DNA from: Cryobacterium sp. PH31-O1
GTDB taxonomy: Bacteria > Actinomycetota > Actinomycetes > Actinomycetales > Microbacteriaceae
Reading direction: 5' to 3'
NCBI RefSeq assembly: GCF_030063455.1
Contig: NZ_JASITB010000001.1
Span: 1-64,000 of the forward strand
DNA length: 64,000 nt
Part shown: positions 35,923 to 44,365 of the stretch, in pieces
Numbering within the stretch: position 1 is the stretch's first letter
Layout of the letters: each line of letters starts with the position of its first letter
Position numbers and translations under genes: made by a program
Notes under the pieces: generated by a model
Told to the model about the DNA's origin: nothing
Databases searched by the model: none
What the model saw: only the letters and a program-made list of their open reading frames with translations

Positions 35923-35953
35923 TTGACCCTGCCCCGAGGTCATAGTCTCTAAT
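35923..35953 (+). promoter_or_regulatory. MerR-type promoter 1
   Basis: TTGACC, a 19-base spacer containing TGCCC-CGA-GGTCA, then TCTAAT. The over-long spacer with an internal dyad is the hallmark of promoters switched by MerR proteins. It reads towards the decayed hydrolase and the S9 peptidase. Confidence 0.75.
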
Positions 35954-36068
35954 GGTCCATATGGTTCCCCGAGCCACTCGCTCGAGTTCCCCGGGTGACC
36001 AAACGAGTTCGCCGAAATCAGTAGCCACGGTGCCGATGACGGTGTCGCCCCAAGACCAAGGAGAACAG

Positions 36069-36409
36069 ATGCCGACCAAGAGCGCTCACCGAAGCAGACA
36101 CCAAGGCGCTCGTCGATAGGTGCGCCGAAGGATCGGGAGGTATGGAGGCCCTCGCGAGCGTCGGTACCCGCGCGAGACCAGGAGATCAATCACGAGACCG
36201 CGATCGGCGGTGTCATGGGCGGCTTGTACTCGCCCGAGTCTTGGTCGCGCATCATCGCCGGTCTGCAGGACGACAGCACTCTTCTGACGGTCGAAGGTGA
36301 CGGCCACGCCGTCGTCTCATCGGGCGCCAGTCCGTGCGTCGACGAGATCGCCACGGCGTACCTCATCGACCTCGCATTGCCAGAGAGCGAGTTGTCGTGC
36401 ACGCTGTGA
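36069..36409 (+). pseudogene. Decayed second TAP-type hydrolase
   Basis: Pieces of the hydrolase at 33870 in order but in changing frames: ALVDRCAEGSGG and LASVGTR (matching the FVDQCAKRSGG and LAHVGTR region), then GGLYSPESWSRIIAGL (matching GLYSSAVWPTIIAGL), joined straight to DDSTLLTVEGDGHA and PCVDEIATAYLIDLALPE (the C-terminus). The nucleophile elbow and most of the core are deleted. It lies behind MerR-type promoter 1, so an intact ancestor probably belonged to the regulon. Confidence 0.8.
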
Positions 36410-36464
36410 CGCGCTGCCTCGGCCGTCGAAACACCATGAGCACCTATCTCGAAGGAGTACCAGC

Positions 36465-38378
36465 ATGCACTCGCACCTGAATCATGAATCCCCTCCGCGC
36501 CTGATCGACGTCGAGGAGTTCTTCTCAGATCCGGAGTTCGCCAATCCGTCGATTTCACCAGATGGAACGCGGATTGCCTACCTCGCACCAGCACACGGAC
36601 GACGCAACGTCTGGGTTCGGGGAATCGACGATGACCATGCCGTTGCTGTCTGCGTGACTCATGATGAGCGACGCGGCATCACTACCTACTACTGGGGTGA
36701 CGACTCACGCTGGCTCCTGTACCTCCAGGACTCCGACGGCAATGAGGACTGGCACCTGCACAGGGTCGACCTCAGCAGACCAGACGAGCCGGCCGTCGAT
36801 CTCACGCCTCTGCCGCCCGGATCGCGTGTCTTCGGCGCGGACCCGTTGCCGTCATATCCGGGAAGCGTGCTCGTCGCTATGAATAGGCGAACGGCCGCGA
36901 TCGACCTGTTCCGCATCGATGTGGCAACCGGTGAGACGACTCTGCACCATGAGCAGACCGATCCGACGGAGAACGTATTGCTCGACCAGAACGGATCGCC
37001 AGCGTTCTCCACCCGTATGACCGTGGACGGCACGGTTGAGTTCTCGGCTATCGATCGTCGCTCTGGCGAGCGGAAACACTTGCTACGGATGGGAGGTGCC
37101 GAGTACCCCGTGGGCGTGCAGCCACAGTTGGTCACTCCCGACGGGGCAGGCCTTCTGCTCGGCGCGTACGGTGACTCAGATAACCTCCGGCTGATCCGCA
37201 TCGATCGCGACACCGGAGCAGAGACGATCATCGCGGCCGTCGAGGGCACCAGCCTCGATATCCTGGGAACCATGGCTCCCGCGGTCCTGCCGCCCACCGT
37301 TTTCACGAGCCGCCGCACGGGCGAGGTGATCGCCGCCCGGTTCATCGGCGACAGGCCACATATCGAAGTGCTGGACGAGAGTTTTGTTGAGGTTTATGCA
37401 GCGTTGTCGAAGCTGTCCGACGGGGTACTTGGTACCGTCTCCTCCGACCAGGCAGAGCGCCGCTGGATCGCAACATTCATCGACGATCGCGACCCGGCGA
37501 GCACCTGGCTCTACGACCACGACACAGGCGAAAGTCGCGTACTGTTCCGCCCTTATCCGCACCTGGAACCACCACACCTCGCACCGATGAAAGCGGTCGA
37601 CTTCGCTGCTCGCGATGGCCTCCCGTTGCACGGATTTCTCACCCTTCCCGTCGGTGTCGCCCCCGAGGATCTCCCGCTGGTCCTCCTGGTACACGGGGGC
37701 CCTTGGATGCACGACACATGGGGCTACAACCCGCAGGTGCAGCTCCTCGCCAACCGAGGATATGCAGTGCTGCAAGTCAACTTCCGCGGCTCCACAGGCT
37801 ACGGGCGACGCCACACCATCGCCGCCGTCGGCGAGTTCGCACGGACGATGCACACCGACCTCATCGACGCCATCGATTGGAGCGTCGCTCAGGGGTACGC
37901 AGACCCGCGACGTGTCGGCATTATGGGCGGATCGTATGGAGGCTACGCCGCACTCGTCGGCACAGCGCTCTCGCCGGATCGCTTCGCAGCAGCGGTCGAC
38001 TATGTAGGCGTCTCCGACTTGGAGAACTTCATGCGCTCTCTCCCGCCATTCACCAGACCTTTCATGGCTAACAGTTGGTTCCGGTACGTCGGCGACCCCG
38101 ATGATCCCGCGGCCGCAGAGGACATGCGCTCACGATCGCCCGTCACGATGATCGACCGGATCACCACACCCATGCTGGTTGCACAGGGCGCCAATGACGC
38201 CCGGGTCGTCCAGGCCGAGTCGGACAACATAGTCACCCCGCTGAGAGAACGAGGCGTCCCCGTGGAGTACATACTCGCCACCGACGAAGGCCACGGTTTC
38301 GACAACCCAGAGAACCAGGTCCGTCTCCACCGCGCCATTGAACGTCACTTCGGTGTGCACCTCCGCGGCCGTCAGTAG
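36465..38378 (+). CDS. S9 family (prolyl oligopeptidase-type) peptidase
   Basis: 637 residues from ATG 36465, eight bases after GAAGGAG. The N-terminal 370 residues form a beta-propeller with repeated SPDGTRIAY-type blades. The C-terminal hydrolase domain has LVHGGPW, the serine elbow GGSYGG, the aspartate in GANDARV and the histidine in DEGHGF. No signal peptide, so cytoplasmic. S9 enzymes hydrolyse short peptides or acyl-peptides. It is probably transcribed from MerR-type promoter 1, through the decayed hydrolase. Confidence 0.93.
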   Translation: MHSHLNHESPPRLIDVEEFFSDPEFANPSISPDGTRIAYLAPAHGRRNVWVRGIDDDHAVAVCVTHDERRGITTYYWGDDSRWLLYLQDSDGNEDWHLHRVDLSRPDEPAVDLTPLPPGSRVFGADPLPSYPGSVLVAMNRRTAAIDLFRIDVATGETTLHHEQTDPTENVLLDQNGSPAFSTRMTVDGTVEFSAIDRRSGERKHLLRMGGAEYPVGVQPQLVTPDGAGLLLGAYGDSDNLRLIRIDRDTGAETIIAAVEGTSLDILGTMAPAVLPPTVFTSRRTGEVIAARFIGDRPHIEVLDESFVEVYAALSKLSDGVLGTVSSDQAERRWIATFIDDRDPASTWLYDHDTGESRVLFRPYPHLEPPHLAPMKAVDFAARDGLPLHGFLTLPVGVAPEDLPLVLLVHGGPWMHDTWGYNPQVQLLANRGYAVLQVNFRGSTGYGRRHTIAAVGEFARTMHTDLIDAIDWSVAQGYADPRRVGIMGGSYGGYAALVGTALSPDRFAAAVDYVGVSDLENFMRSLPPFTRPFMANSWFRYVGDPDDPAAAEDMRSRSPVTMIDRITTPMLVAQGANDARVVQAESDNIVTPLRERGVPVEYILATDEGHGFDNPENQVRLHRAIERHFGVHLRGRQ

Positions 38379-38417
38379 TCCACATCCGGCGCGACATGCT
38401 CAAATGATCCCTAAACC

Positions 38418-38431
38418 ATGCCTTATGGCAT
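38418..38431 (+). promoter_or_regulatory. Palindrome upstream of the first merR gene
   Basis: ATGCC-TTAT-GGCAT, a perfect dyad with the same GCC/GGC core as the regulon operators but one base shorter in the middle and without a TTGAC box. It may serve autoregulation. Confidence 0.4.
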
Positions 38432-38484
38432 GATCGTGAGCAAGTCGAGCCGGATTATCGCCGGCGTGGCGGAGGAGTCTCACC

Positions 38485-39213
38485 ATGGCGTGGAGCACAA
38501 AAGAGCTTGCCGAGCTAGCGGGTACGACGGTCAAGGCGATCAGGCACTATCACGAGATTGGACTCCTTGACGAGCCCTCCAGAGCGTCGAACGGTTACAA
38601 GCAATACGAGGTTAGGCACCTTGTGAGTCTGCTGCGAATCACTCGGTTGACGGACCTCGATATGCCGCTCGCGCAGATCGCGGCGATGAGGAGGTCCGAC
38701 GTCGACCCGGATGCCGCGCTCCGAGAACTGGACGAGGAACTGACGGTCACCATCGCGCGGTTGAGTCGCGTGAGAGCCGAGCTATCCCTGCTTCTCGGCC
38801 AGCAATCGTCGGCGGATATGCCGGCCGGTCTCGGCCCCCTCGGCGCGGATCTGTCTGAGACGGATCGGTCTGTCTTGCTGGTCTACTCCCGGGTGTTCGG
38901 CCTCGCAGAGTTGCGCGATCTTCGCCAGAACCTGGTCGACATGAGAAAGAACCCCGCCGCTGGGGAGTTCGACTCACTTCCACCCGATGCCGACGAGGCG
39001 ACACGTCAGACGCTCGCGGAGCAGTACGCGCCACAGCTAAGTGCTCTCATCAGTCGCTACCCCTGGATGCGCGACCGCGGATCGCGAGCGTTGCGCGGTG
39101 AGGCATTCGCCGAACGAACGATCAGCCAGGCCATGGGCGACCTCTACAATCCTGCCCAGCTCGACGTCTATGACAGAATCCGCCGGCTACTGCAGAACGA
39201 CCGGGCCTCCTAA
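38485..39213 (+). CDS. MerR family transcriptional regulator (copy 1)
   Basis: 242 residues. An N-terminal MerR winged HTH (STKELAELAGTTVKAIRHYH, then NGYKQYEVRHLVSLLRITRL), a linking coiled-coil around residues 75-110, and a helical C-terminal domain of about 120 residues that is not one of the known metal-binding or TipAS types. ATG 38485 follows GGAGGAG. Copy 2 at 40668 shares the whole plan, including D-R-S...YSRVF and LYNPAQL in the C-terminal domain. These are the natural regulators of the eight MerR-type promoters around them. Confidence 0.92.
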   Translation: MAWSTKELAELAGTTVKAIRHYHEIGLLDEPSRASNGYKQYEVRHLVSLLRITRLTDLDMPLAQIAAMRRSDVDPDAALRELDEELTVTIARLSRVRAELSLLLGQQSSADMPAGLGPLGADLSETDRSVLLVYSRVFGLAELRDLRQNLVDMRKNPAAGEFDSLPPDADEATRQTLAEQYAPQLSALISRYPWMRDRGSRALRGEAFAERTISQAMGDLYNPAQLDVYDRIRRLLQNDRAS

Positions 39214-39323
39214 GCGGCGTACGGATGCGGCGTCGGCACTTGACTGTGCCCGCGTGTTTGGAGCGTATTGGCGCGCTGGCCGAGCGGCTCATCGTGGAGT
39301 GCGCGCTGAGAAAAGGTGGCGAC

Positions 39324-39354
39324 ACTTGACCCTGCCCTGAGGTCATGGTATGTA
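39324..39354 (+). promoter_or_regulatory. MerR-type promoter 2
   Basis: TTGACC, 19-base spacer with TGCCC-TGA-GGTCA, then TGTAGT. It drives the export-protein gene at 39459. The sequence after it, about 39364-39421, is similar to the leader behind promoter 1. Confidence 0.75.
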
Positions 39355-39458
39355 GTGGTTTATAGGGTTCCCGAGCCATTCGCTCGAATCCTCGGCTGAA
39401 CAAGAGTTCGCCGAACCGAGTCGCTCCTAATCGACTCCTCAAGATCATGGAGAACACT

Positions 39459-40055
39459 ATGTCGATTGACATTTTCGGCCCATTTCAAGACCTCTTCAGT
39501 CAGCTGCCGGAGTATGTTCAGCCACTCCTCGTCGCCGCCCTCGGAGCTATTCCGTTCATCGACGAGGCCGCTGCCAGTCTCGGTGTGGTCGCAGGCATGC
39601 ATCCGCTTGTCGTCTTCACGGCGAACGTCGTCGGTAGTACCGTCGCGGTCGTGCTGGTAGTACTGCTTGGCTCACGGGTGCGTGAAGCTGTCGTCGCTCG
39701 CCGTGCGCGCCGCGCTGTCCCGATCCCCGTTCCCGAGTTGGTTTCGGTCGCGTCAATGTCGGGAACGACAGGTGAGACCCACCTGGCCGAGATGTCGGTT
39801 GTGCCACAGCAGCAGGAAGTCAAAGAGGAGTCGAAGGGCAAGAAGCGGCTGGCACGGTGGATGACCCGATACGGCGTCCCTGGCGCCAGCGTGCTCGCCC
39901 CGGCAGCGCTCCCGTTCGCTCTCACCGCGTTGTTCTTCATCGGCGCGGGCGTCAGAAAACGGTGGGTCATCTTGTGGCAAGTGATCGCCATCGTGCTCTG
40001 GTCCGCGGTCGTCACGTTATCGGCGACCCTTGCCGTCGCCGTGTTGGGCGGCTGA
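39459..40055 (+). CDS. Small multidrug export family membrane protein
   Basis: 198 residues: two hydrophobic N-terminal segments with the family-like PLLVAALGAIPFIDEAAAS and FTANVVGSTVAVVLVVLLGS, a charged 60-residue cytoplasmic loop, then two or three more helices starting with the conserved RYGVPGASVLAPAALPF. It matches the putative small multi-drug export family (PF06695), whose function is poorly proven. ATG 39459 follows GGAGA at a good distance. It lies directly behind MerR-type promoter 2. Confidence 0.78.
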   Translation: MSIDIFGPFQDLFSQLPEYVQPLLVAALGAIPFIDEAAASLGVVAGMHPLVVFTANVVGSTVAVVLVVLLGSRVREAVVARRARRAVPIPVPELVSVASMSGTTGETHLAEMSVVPQQQEVKEESKGKKRLARWMTRYGVPGASVLAPAALPFALTALFFIGAGVRKRWVILWQVIAIVLWSAVVTLSATLAVAVLGG

Positions 40056-40148
40056 CATTGCTGAGCACGGAGAGACTATGACTCTGGCCCGCCCGCACCT
40101 CAACGAGGAATCGCCGAAGCAACCGGTTGAACTGGTCCCCACACGCGC

Positions 40149-40179
40149 TTGACCCTGCCCCGAGGGCATGGTCTTGAGT
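40149..40179 (+). promoter_or_regulatory. MerR-type promoter 3
   Basis: TTGACC, 19-base spacer with a perfect TGCCC-CGA-GGGCA dyad, then TTGAGT as a weak -10. It precedes the broken membrane-protein gene. Confidence 0.65.
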
Positions 40180-40534
40180 GGTACCGCACGCAAAAGCGAC
40201 GCCTCATTCATCGCCATCCTGGAGATACATCATCCGATTCCTGGCAAACCGTTCCAACTCATTCGCGGCGATCTCCGCGCGTATGTCATCATCAACGCCA
40301 TCGCGTACGGCTTCGTCATCGCTGGATTCGTCGCTGCAATGATTTTTCCCGAACTGGGCCGCGCGGAAGTCGCCGACCTGGAAACTAGTGGAGCGGCAGA
40401 CACGGTCCGGTCGCACGGAGTGCGGCATGAATCATCTCCTCTCGGAGGCTGCACTGCAGGTGATTCCGCTGTTGCTCATCGCCGCCTTCCTGGACCGGCG
40501 AGTTGCAAATGATGTCATGACGGTGCGTGCCTAA
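40168..40534 (+). pseudogene. Broken small membrane protein gene
   Basis: The frame from 40168 gives IHHPIPGKPFQLIRGDLRAY and one clear membrane helix (AYVIINAIAYGFVIAGFVAA), similar to the beginning of SpoIIM-like membrane proteins, but then turns to non-protein-like sequence. A second hydrophobic piece (LSEAALQVIPLLLIAAFLD) follows in another frame from ATG 40427 to TAA 40534. Most likely an internally deleted and frameshifted gene. Its start codon is unclear, since ATG 40168 lies inside the promoter spacer. Confidence 0.5.
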
Positions 40535-40593
40535 CGGTGGCACCGCTGGTCTAACATGTTCTCCCACCGAACGGCACGTCCAGCACCATCAGC

Positions 40594-40624
40594 TTGACTA
40601 TGCCCCGAGGACATGGTCTTGACT
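40594..40624 (+). promoter_or_regulatory. MerR-type promoter 4 (autoregulatory)
   Basis: TTGACT, 19-base spacer with TGCCC-CGA-GGACA, then TTGACT. It stands 44 bases before the second merR gene and so suggests autoregulation. Confidence 0.65.
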
Positions 40625-40667
40625 AAGCGATGTCGGCCAATCCGCCGACCGATGAGAAGGAGTGAAC

Positions 40668-41474
40668 GTGGCCTGGAGTACCAGCCAACTAGCGGAACTT
40701 GCCGGAACGACCGTCAAAGCGGTCCGGCATTATCACAAGGTGGGTCTCTTGGAAGAGCCCGAGCGAAGGACGAACGGCTACAAGCAGTACCAGGTCTCGC
40801 ACCTCCTACGACTGCTGCAGATCTCCCGGCTCGCGGAACTAGGCGTTCCACTTGCGGAGATCGCGTCGTTGGGCCGCGCGGACAAGGATCCCGACGAGGC
40901 GATCCGCGTGCTGGATGCCGAACTGGCCGTCACGGTTGACCGACTGCAGCGAATTCGCGCGGAACTTGCGCTCATCTTGCGGCATCGCTCACCAGCTGAA
41001 CTGCCGGCAGGATTCAGCGAAGTCGCGGGCGAACTGTCCAATGCCGACCGCTCGCTAGTCATGATCTACTCTCGTGTCTTTGACGAATCCGCGATGGAGG
41101 AACTGCGCCGGTCAATCAAGAGCGAGCCCCGCACCGCTGTAGACGACGAGTTGGAGGCGCTCCCGCCCGACTCAGATCGGACAACCCGGCAGCGACTGGG
41201 GGAGCTTCTGGCTCCGGCTATGGCTCGGCAGCTAGAGCAATCATCGTGGCTGCGCGACCCTGGCACGAAAACACTTCGGGGTCCCGTCGATGCCCAAACC
41301 ACCGTGACTACCGCGCTGAAAGACCTTTACAACCCGGCCCAACTCGAGGTGATGTACCGCGCCCACCTCATCAGCACCGGAGCCACCGAAAACCTTGCGG
41401 CCCTCGAAGCGGCGCTGGACGCTGAGGCGCCCGATGCATCGGGACTCCCGAACCATTCAGCGGACGACGGCTGA
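40668..41474 (+). CDS. MerR family transcriptional regulator (copy 2)
   Basis: 268 residues. Same architecture as copy 1: MerR HTH (STSQLAELAGTTVKAVRHYH and NGYKQYQVSHLLRLLQISRL), coiled-coil and unknown helical C-terminal domain, plus an extra acidic tail of 30 residues. GTG 40668 aligns with the ATG of copy 1 and has GAAGGAG at the right distance; GTG 40662 is the alternative. It has a MerR-type promoter in front. Whether both copies recognise the same operator cannot be told by eye. Confidence 0.92.
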   Translation: MAWSTSQLAELAGTTVKAVRHYHKVGLLEEPERRTNGYKQYQVSHLLRLLQISRLAELGVPLAEIASLGRADKDPDEAIRVLDAELAVTVDRLQRIRAELALILRHRSPAELPAGFSEVAGELSNADRSLVMIYSRVFDESAMEELRRSIKSEPRTAVDDELEALPPDSDRTTRQRLGELLAPAMARQLEQSSWLRDPGTKTLRGPVDAQTTVTTALKDLYNPAQLEVMYRAHLISTGATENLAALEAALDAEAPDASGLPNHSADDG

Positions 41475-41542
41475 CATGAACACGAGGCGAAGAAGGACCT
41501 CACGGATATTCCGGAGAAAGCCGAGTCCGGCTGGCATTCGTC

Positions 41543-41573
41543 TTGACCCGGCACTGAGGGCAGGGCATTAGGC
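41543..41573 (+). promoter_or_regulatory. MerR-type promoter 5
   Basis: TTGACC, 19-base spacer with GGCAC-TGA-GGGCA (one degenerate arm), then TTAGGC as a poor -10. It precedes the membrane protein at 41607. Confidence 0.55.
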
Positions 41574-41606
41574 CAGGACATCGGCAACGCAGAGGAGGGC
41601 AACACG

Positions 41607-42239
41607 ATGACTGCCTGGGATGTCGCGGCGTCGACCGACGTTGAAGCGACAGTTATGGCCACTCCTCCGGCACCGCAATTTCGCTGGGCGAGCATTGTCA
41701 TGGACCTAGATGCGTCCAGCGAACGAGTGCGGGAATCACTCGCCCTCGGTGTCGGCGCGATCGCTCTCGCGGTCGCTGCGCTCATCACCCTGATCCTCTT
41801 CCGCTTGCAGCCATTGCCGATCACCGGGAACGGGTCGATCGGGCAATATGGTGCTGCCATCTCGGGATTCGTCGCCATCGCGGCGTTCATAGGCGGACGC
41901 TGGGTCATGCCTCTTCCCGCCGGTACGTGTCGAGCGTTGAACGTGGCGGACGTCTTGGCACTCGCCTTCGCTCACGCCGTAATAGCTCTGGTGACCTGGA
42001 CTCTCTTGGCTGAACTCATCCAGAGCGGCTTCATCGACGCACTGGTCTTCGGCTTGCCGAGCATGCTCATAGCTGGAACGATGGCTGCCGTCACCGCATA
42101 CGTCGTGTTCTCTTCGGCAACGCATATGAATCTCGTATCGCTGGCAATGGTACTTTCCTTGTTCCTCGTGGCGGGAGTCATCTTCAACGCGGCGGCCGTC
42201 CGGCGAGATTTCAGAGGTGAGGAAAGATGGCGCGCGTGA
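41607..42239 (+). CDS. Polytopic membrane protein of the MerR cluster
   Basis: 210 residues. A polar 45-residue N-terminus, then six hydrophobic helices (from LALGVGAIALAVAALITLILF to LVSLAMVLSLFLVAGVIF). DUF998-like in appearance, but I do not claim the family. ATG 41607 follows GAGGAGGGCAAC with good spacing. It belongs to the regulon by its promoter. Confidence 0.75.
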   Translation: MTAWDVAASTDVEATVMATPPAPQFRWASIVMDLDASSERVRESLALGVGAIALAVAALITLILFRLQPLPITGNGSIGQYGAAISGFVAIAAFIGGRWVMPLPAGTCRALNVADVLALAFAHAVIALVTWTLLAELIQSGFIDALVFGLPSMLIAGTMAAVTAYVVFSSATHMNLVSLAMVLSLFLVAGVIFNAAAVRRDFRGEERWRA

Positions 42240-42448
42240 CACACTCAAGCGGCCGGGCCTGTTCCAGCGAGCTCGGCGAGTTCTCTGGTGCTCCATGCCA
42301 CGGTGTAACCGTTCTGTTGTTATGCCTGCGAAATTACCGACTTATCGATTCAGGGGACTGAACCCTTAAACCTCCACAAATCTAGCGGATTGACGTGAAG
42401 GTCGAAATGATCATGCTTCCTGAGATCAGGAAGTTTTTGCACTCGGCG

Positions 42449-43165
42449 TCAGGTGGTCGTAGCTGTCAGAATGTGCGGAATAACGATCGTAGCCGTTGCG
42501 TTGTTGACCCCGTGGAGGACGACACCGGGCCAGATGGAGCCGGTCCGTCGATAAAGAAGGGCCGTTAGGATGCCTACCACGAACGCCACAGGCAGGACCG
42601 TGTTGATGCCGTGCGCGACGGCGAAGATCGCGGCACTGGCGATGATTGCAATCCACGCCGGAAATCGGTTAAGTAGCGCGTTAGCGACAACACCGCGGAA
42701 AAATGCCTCCTCCCCGATGGGGGTGATGATCGAACCAGCTGTGAAGGTGAGAACGAGGCCCAACAAACCAGCCGCCGCGCCAGCCTGATAGTCCGTTTGA
42801 ACGTTCTGAGTGTCGCCGCTCAGCATCGTGTACGCACTTGAAGCGATGATGCCGAGGACAACCGCAATGAGCCCGAGACCTGCGCCAGCAAGAAGATGGC
42901 GTACTTTTGCGCGGCGGATACCAAAAGCGGCAAGTCCGCGAATGCGCACCAGCGCCGCGACCGCCAAGGCGATGATTCCCATAATGCCGGATACGAGGAA
43001 CCCGACTATGCCTGCGACAGCGTCGTCCTGAACTAGTGGAAGCAGCGCATATACGAGCACCATGCACCCAAGGTACGCACCTCCACCGGCCAGAATCTCC
43101 AGCCAACCTGGTGCTTGCGACCGCGTTGCAGCTTTAGTGCGTCTTTCGGCTGTAGCGGTGTTCAT
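42449..43165 (-). CDS. CPBP family intramembrane glutamic endopeptidase
   Basis: 238 residues, about eight membrane helices, ATG 43165 behind AAGGAG. The CPBP/Abi active-site motifs are all present: PIGEEAFFRG (EExxxR), FAVAHG and LHGVNN. Such proteases process membrane or peptide substrates and often occur with bacteriocin or stress systems. Its own minus-strand MerR-type promoter lies 88 bases upstream with the best dyad of the set. Confidence 0.9.
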   Translation of the reverse strand: MNTATAERRTKAATRSQAPGWLEILAGGGAYLGCMVLVYALLPLVQDDAVAGIVGFLVSGIMGIIALAVAALVRIRGLAAFGIRRAKVRHLLAGAGLGLIAVVLGIIASSAYTMLSGDTQNVQTDYQAGAAAGLLGLVLTFTAGSIITPIGEEAFFRGVVANALLNRFPAWIAIIASAAIFAVAHGINTVLPVAFVVGILTALLYRRTGSIWPGVVLHGVNNATATIVIPHILTATTT

Positions 43166-43252
43166 GCTTACTCCTTGTCGTGATGTGCACGCACAGTGCA
43201 ACGCGGGGATGGTCGCGTCCATCGGGGACGCTGCGATAGCCATCTAAGTCCC

Positions 43253-43283
43253 ATTAGAGACCATGCCCTTAGGGCACTGTCAA
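43253..43283 (-). promoter_or_regulatory. MerR-type promoter 6 (minus strand)
   Basis: On the minus strand TTGACA (43283-43278), a 19-base spacer with a perfect TGCCC-TAA-GGGCA dyad, then TCTAAT (43258-43253). Strongest member of the set; drives the CPBP protease gene. Confidence 0.82.
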
Positions 43284-43348
43284 GACCAGGTCTGTCCTGC
43301 CGCGCCGCGACTGCAATCGGTTTGGGCGGTCGCACTCGTCGGTCGAGC

Positions 43349-43379
43349 TTGACCGTGCCCCTGGGTCACACGATTGGAT
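43349..43379 (+). promoter_or_regulatory. MerR-type promoter 7, giving a leaderless beta-lactamase mRNA
   Basis: TTGACC, 19-base spacer with TGCCC-CTG-GGTCA, then TTGGAT at 43374-43379. The ATG of the beta-lactamase begins seven bases after the -10, at the expected transcription start. Confidence 0.7.
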
Positions 43380-43385
43380 GGACCC

Positions 43386-44336
43386 ATGACTAACTTATCT
43401 TTCCCGAGTCAGCGAGCAGGGGTCGCCGGTCTGACGATCGCGGGTCTTGTACTCACGAGCTGTGCGTCGACCGCACCGTCTGTTCCTCCGAGCGCGCCGT
43501 CATCCTCCGAAGTACCAACCCCTGTAGCCGACACTGCGCCGGGATTCACCGAGCTAGAGGAGCGTTTCGACGCTCGCGTTGGAATCCACGCCGTGGACAC
43601 CGGGACTGGCCGTGAGGTGACGTGGCGAGACGACGAAACGTTCGCCTACGCCTCCACGATCAAGGCGATGGCCGCCGCCGTGATGCTCGATAAAGTCGGA
43701 CTGGACGGATTGTCAGAGACGGTGCAGATCGAAGCCGGCGATATGGTTCCCTATTCTCCGGTGACCGAGACACGTATCGGGGGAACGATGACCCTCGACG
43801 AGATCGCCGAAGCGGCACTTACGCTCAGCGACAACGCCGCGGCCAATTACCTGGTCGAGGTGGTGGGCGGCCCCGCCGCTCTCGATCAGGCGCTGACGGA
43901 CATAGGCGACGACATTACCGTGGTCTCGCGGATCGAGCCAGATCTCAACGAGGCTACTCCCGGCGATGATCGGGACACGACAACGCCCCGAGCGTTTGCT
44001 ACGAACCTCAATCAATACTTGCTTGGCGACGCACTGGAAAGCGCCGAGAAAGCGCAACTGGAGACATGGATGACAGCCACGCAAACGGGCGACACTCTCG
44101 TCCGGTCCGACCTGCGCGAGGATTGGGTCGTCGGGGACAAGTCAGGTTCCGGAGGCTACGGGACCCGAAACGACCTCGCCATCGTGCGCCCGCCGGGACG
44201 AGAGCCCCTCATCATTTCGGTGATGTCAAGTCGGAAAGACCGGGATGCCCAGTCCGACGATCGACTCATTGCGGAAGCAGCGGCACTGGCGATCGACGCG
44301 CTTGACGAAAAACTAATAGGGCGCCGAAACGAATGA
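43386..44336 (+). CDS. Class A beta-lactamase, lipoprotein type
   Basis: 316 residues. Lipobox with Cys26 (LVLTSC), a Pro/Ser-rich linker, then the serine beta-lactamase fold with every class A motif: ASTIKAM (active Ser and Lys near residue 90), LSDNAA (SDN loop), EPDLNEA (Glu of the omega loop) and DKSGSGGYG (KSG). It is expected to hydrolyse penicillins or cephalosporins outside the membrane. ATG 43386 is preferred to TTG 43374, which is part of the -10 box. Its stop overlaps an ATG of the following gene. Confidence 0.93.
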   Translation: MTNLSFPSQRAGVAGLTIAGLVLTSCASTAPSVPPSAPSSSEVPTPVADTAPGFTELEERFDARVGIHAVDTGTGREVTWRDDETFAYASTIKAMAAAVMLDKVGLDGLSETVQIEAGDMVPYSPVTETRIGGTMTLDEIAEAALTLSDNAAANYLVEVVGGPAALDQALTDIGDDITVVSRIEPDLNEATPGDDRDTTTPRAFATNLNQYLLGDALESAEKAQLETWMTATQTGDTLVRSDLREDWVVGDKSGSGGYGTRNDLAIVRPPGREPLIISVMSSRKDRDAQSDDRLIAEAAALAIDALDEKLIGRRNE

Positions 44337-44365
44337 CTCTCAACGACAAGCAAAGGAATACTGAC

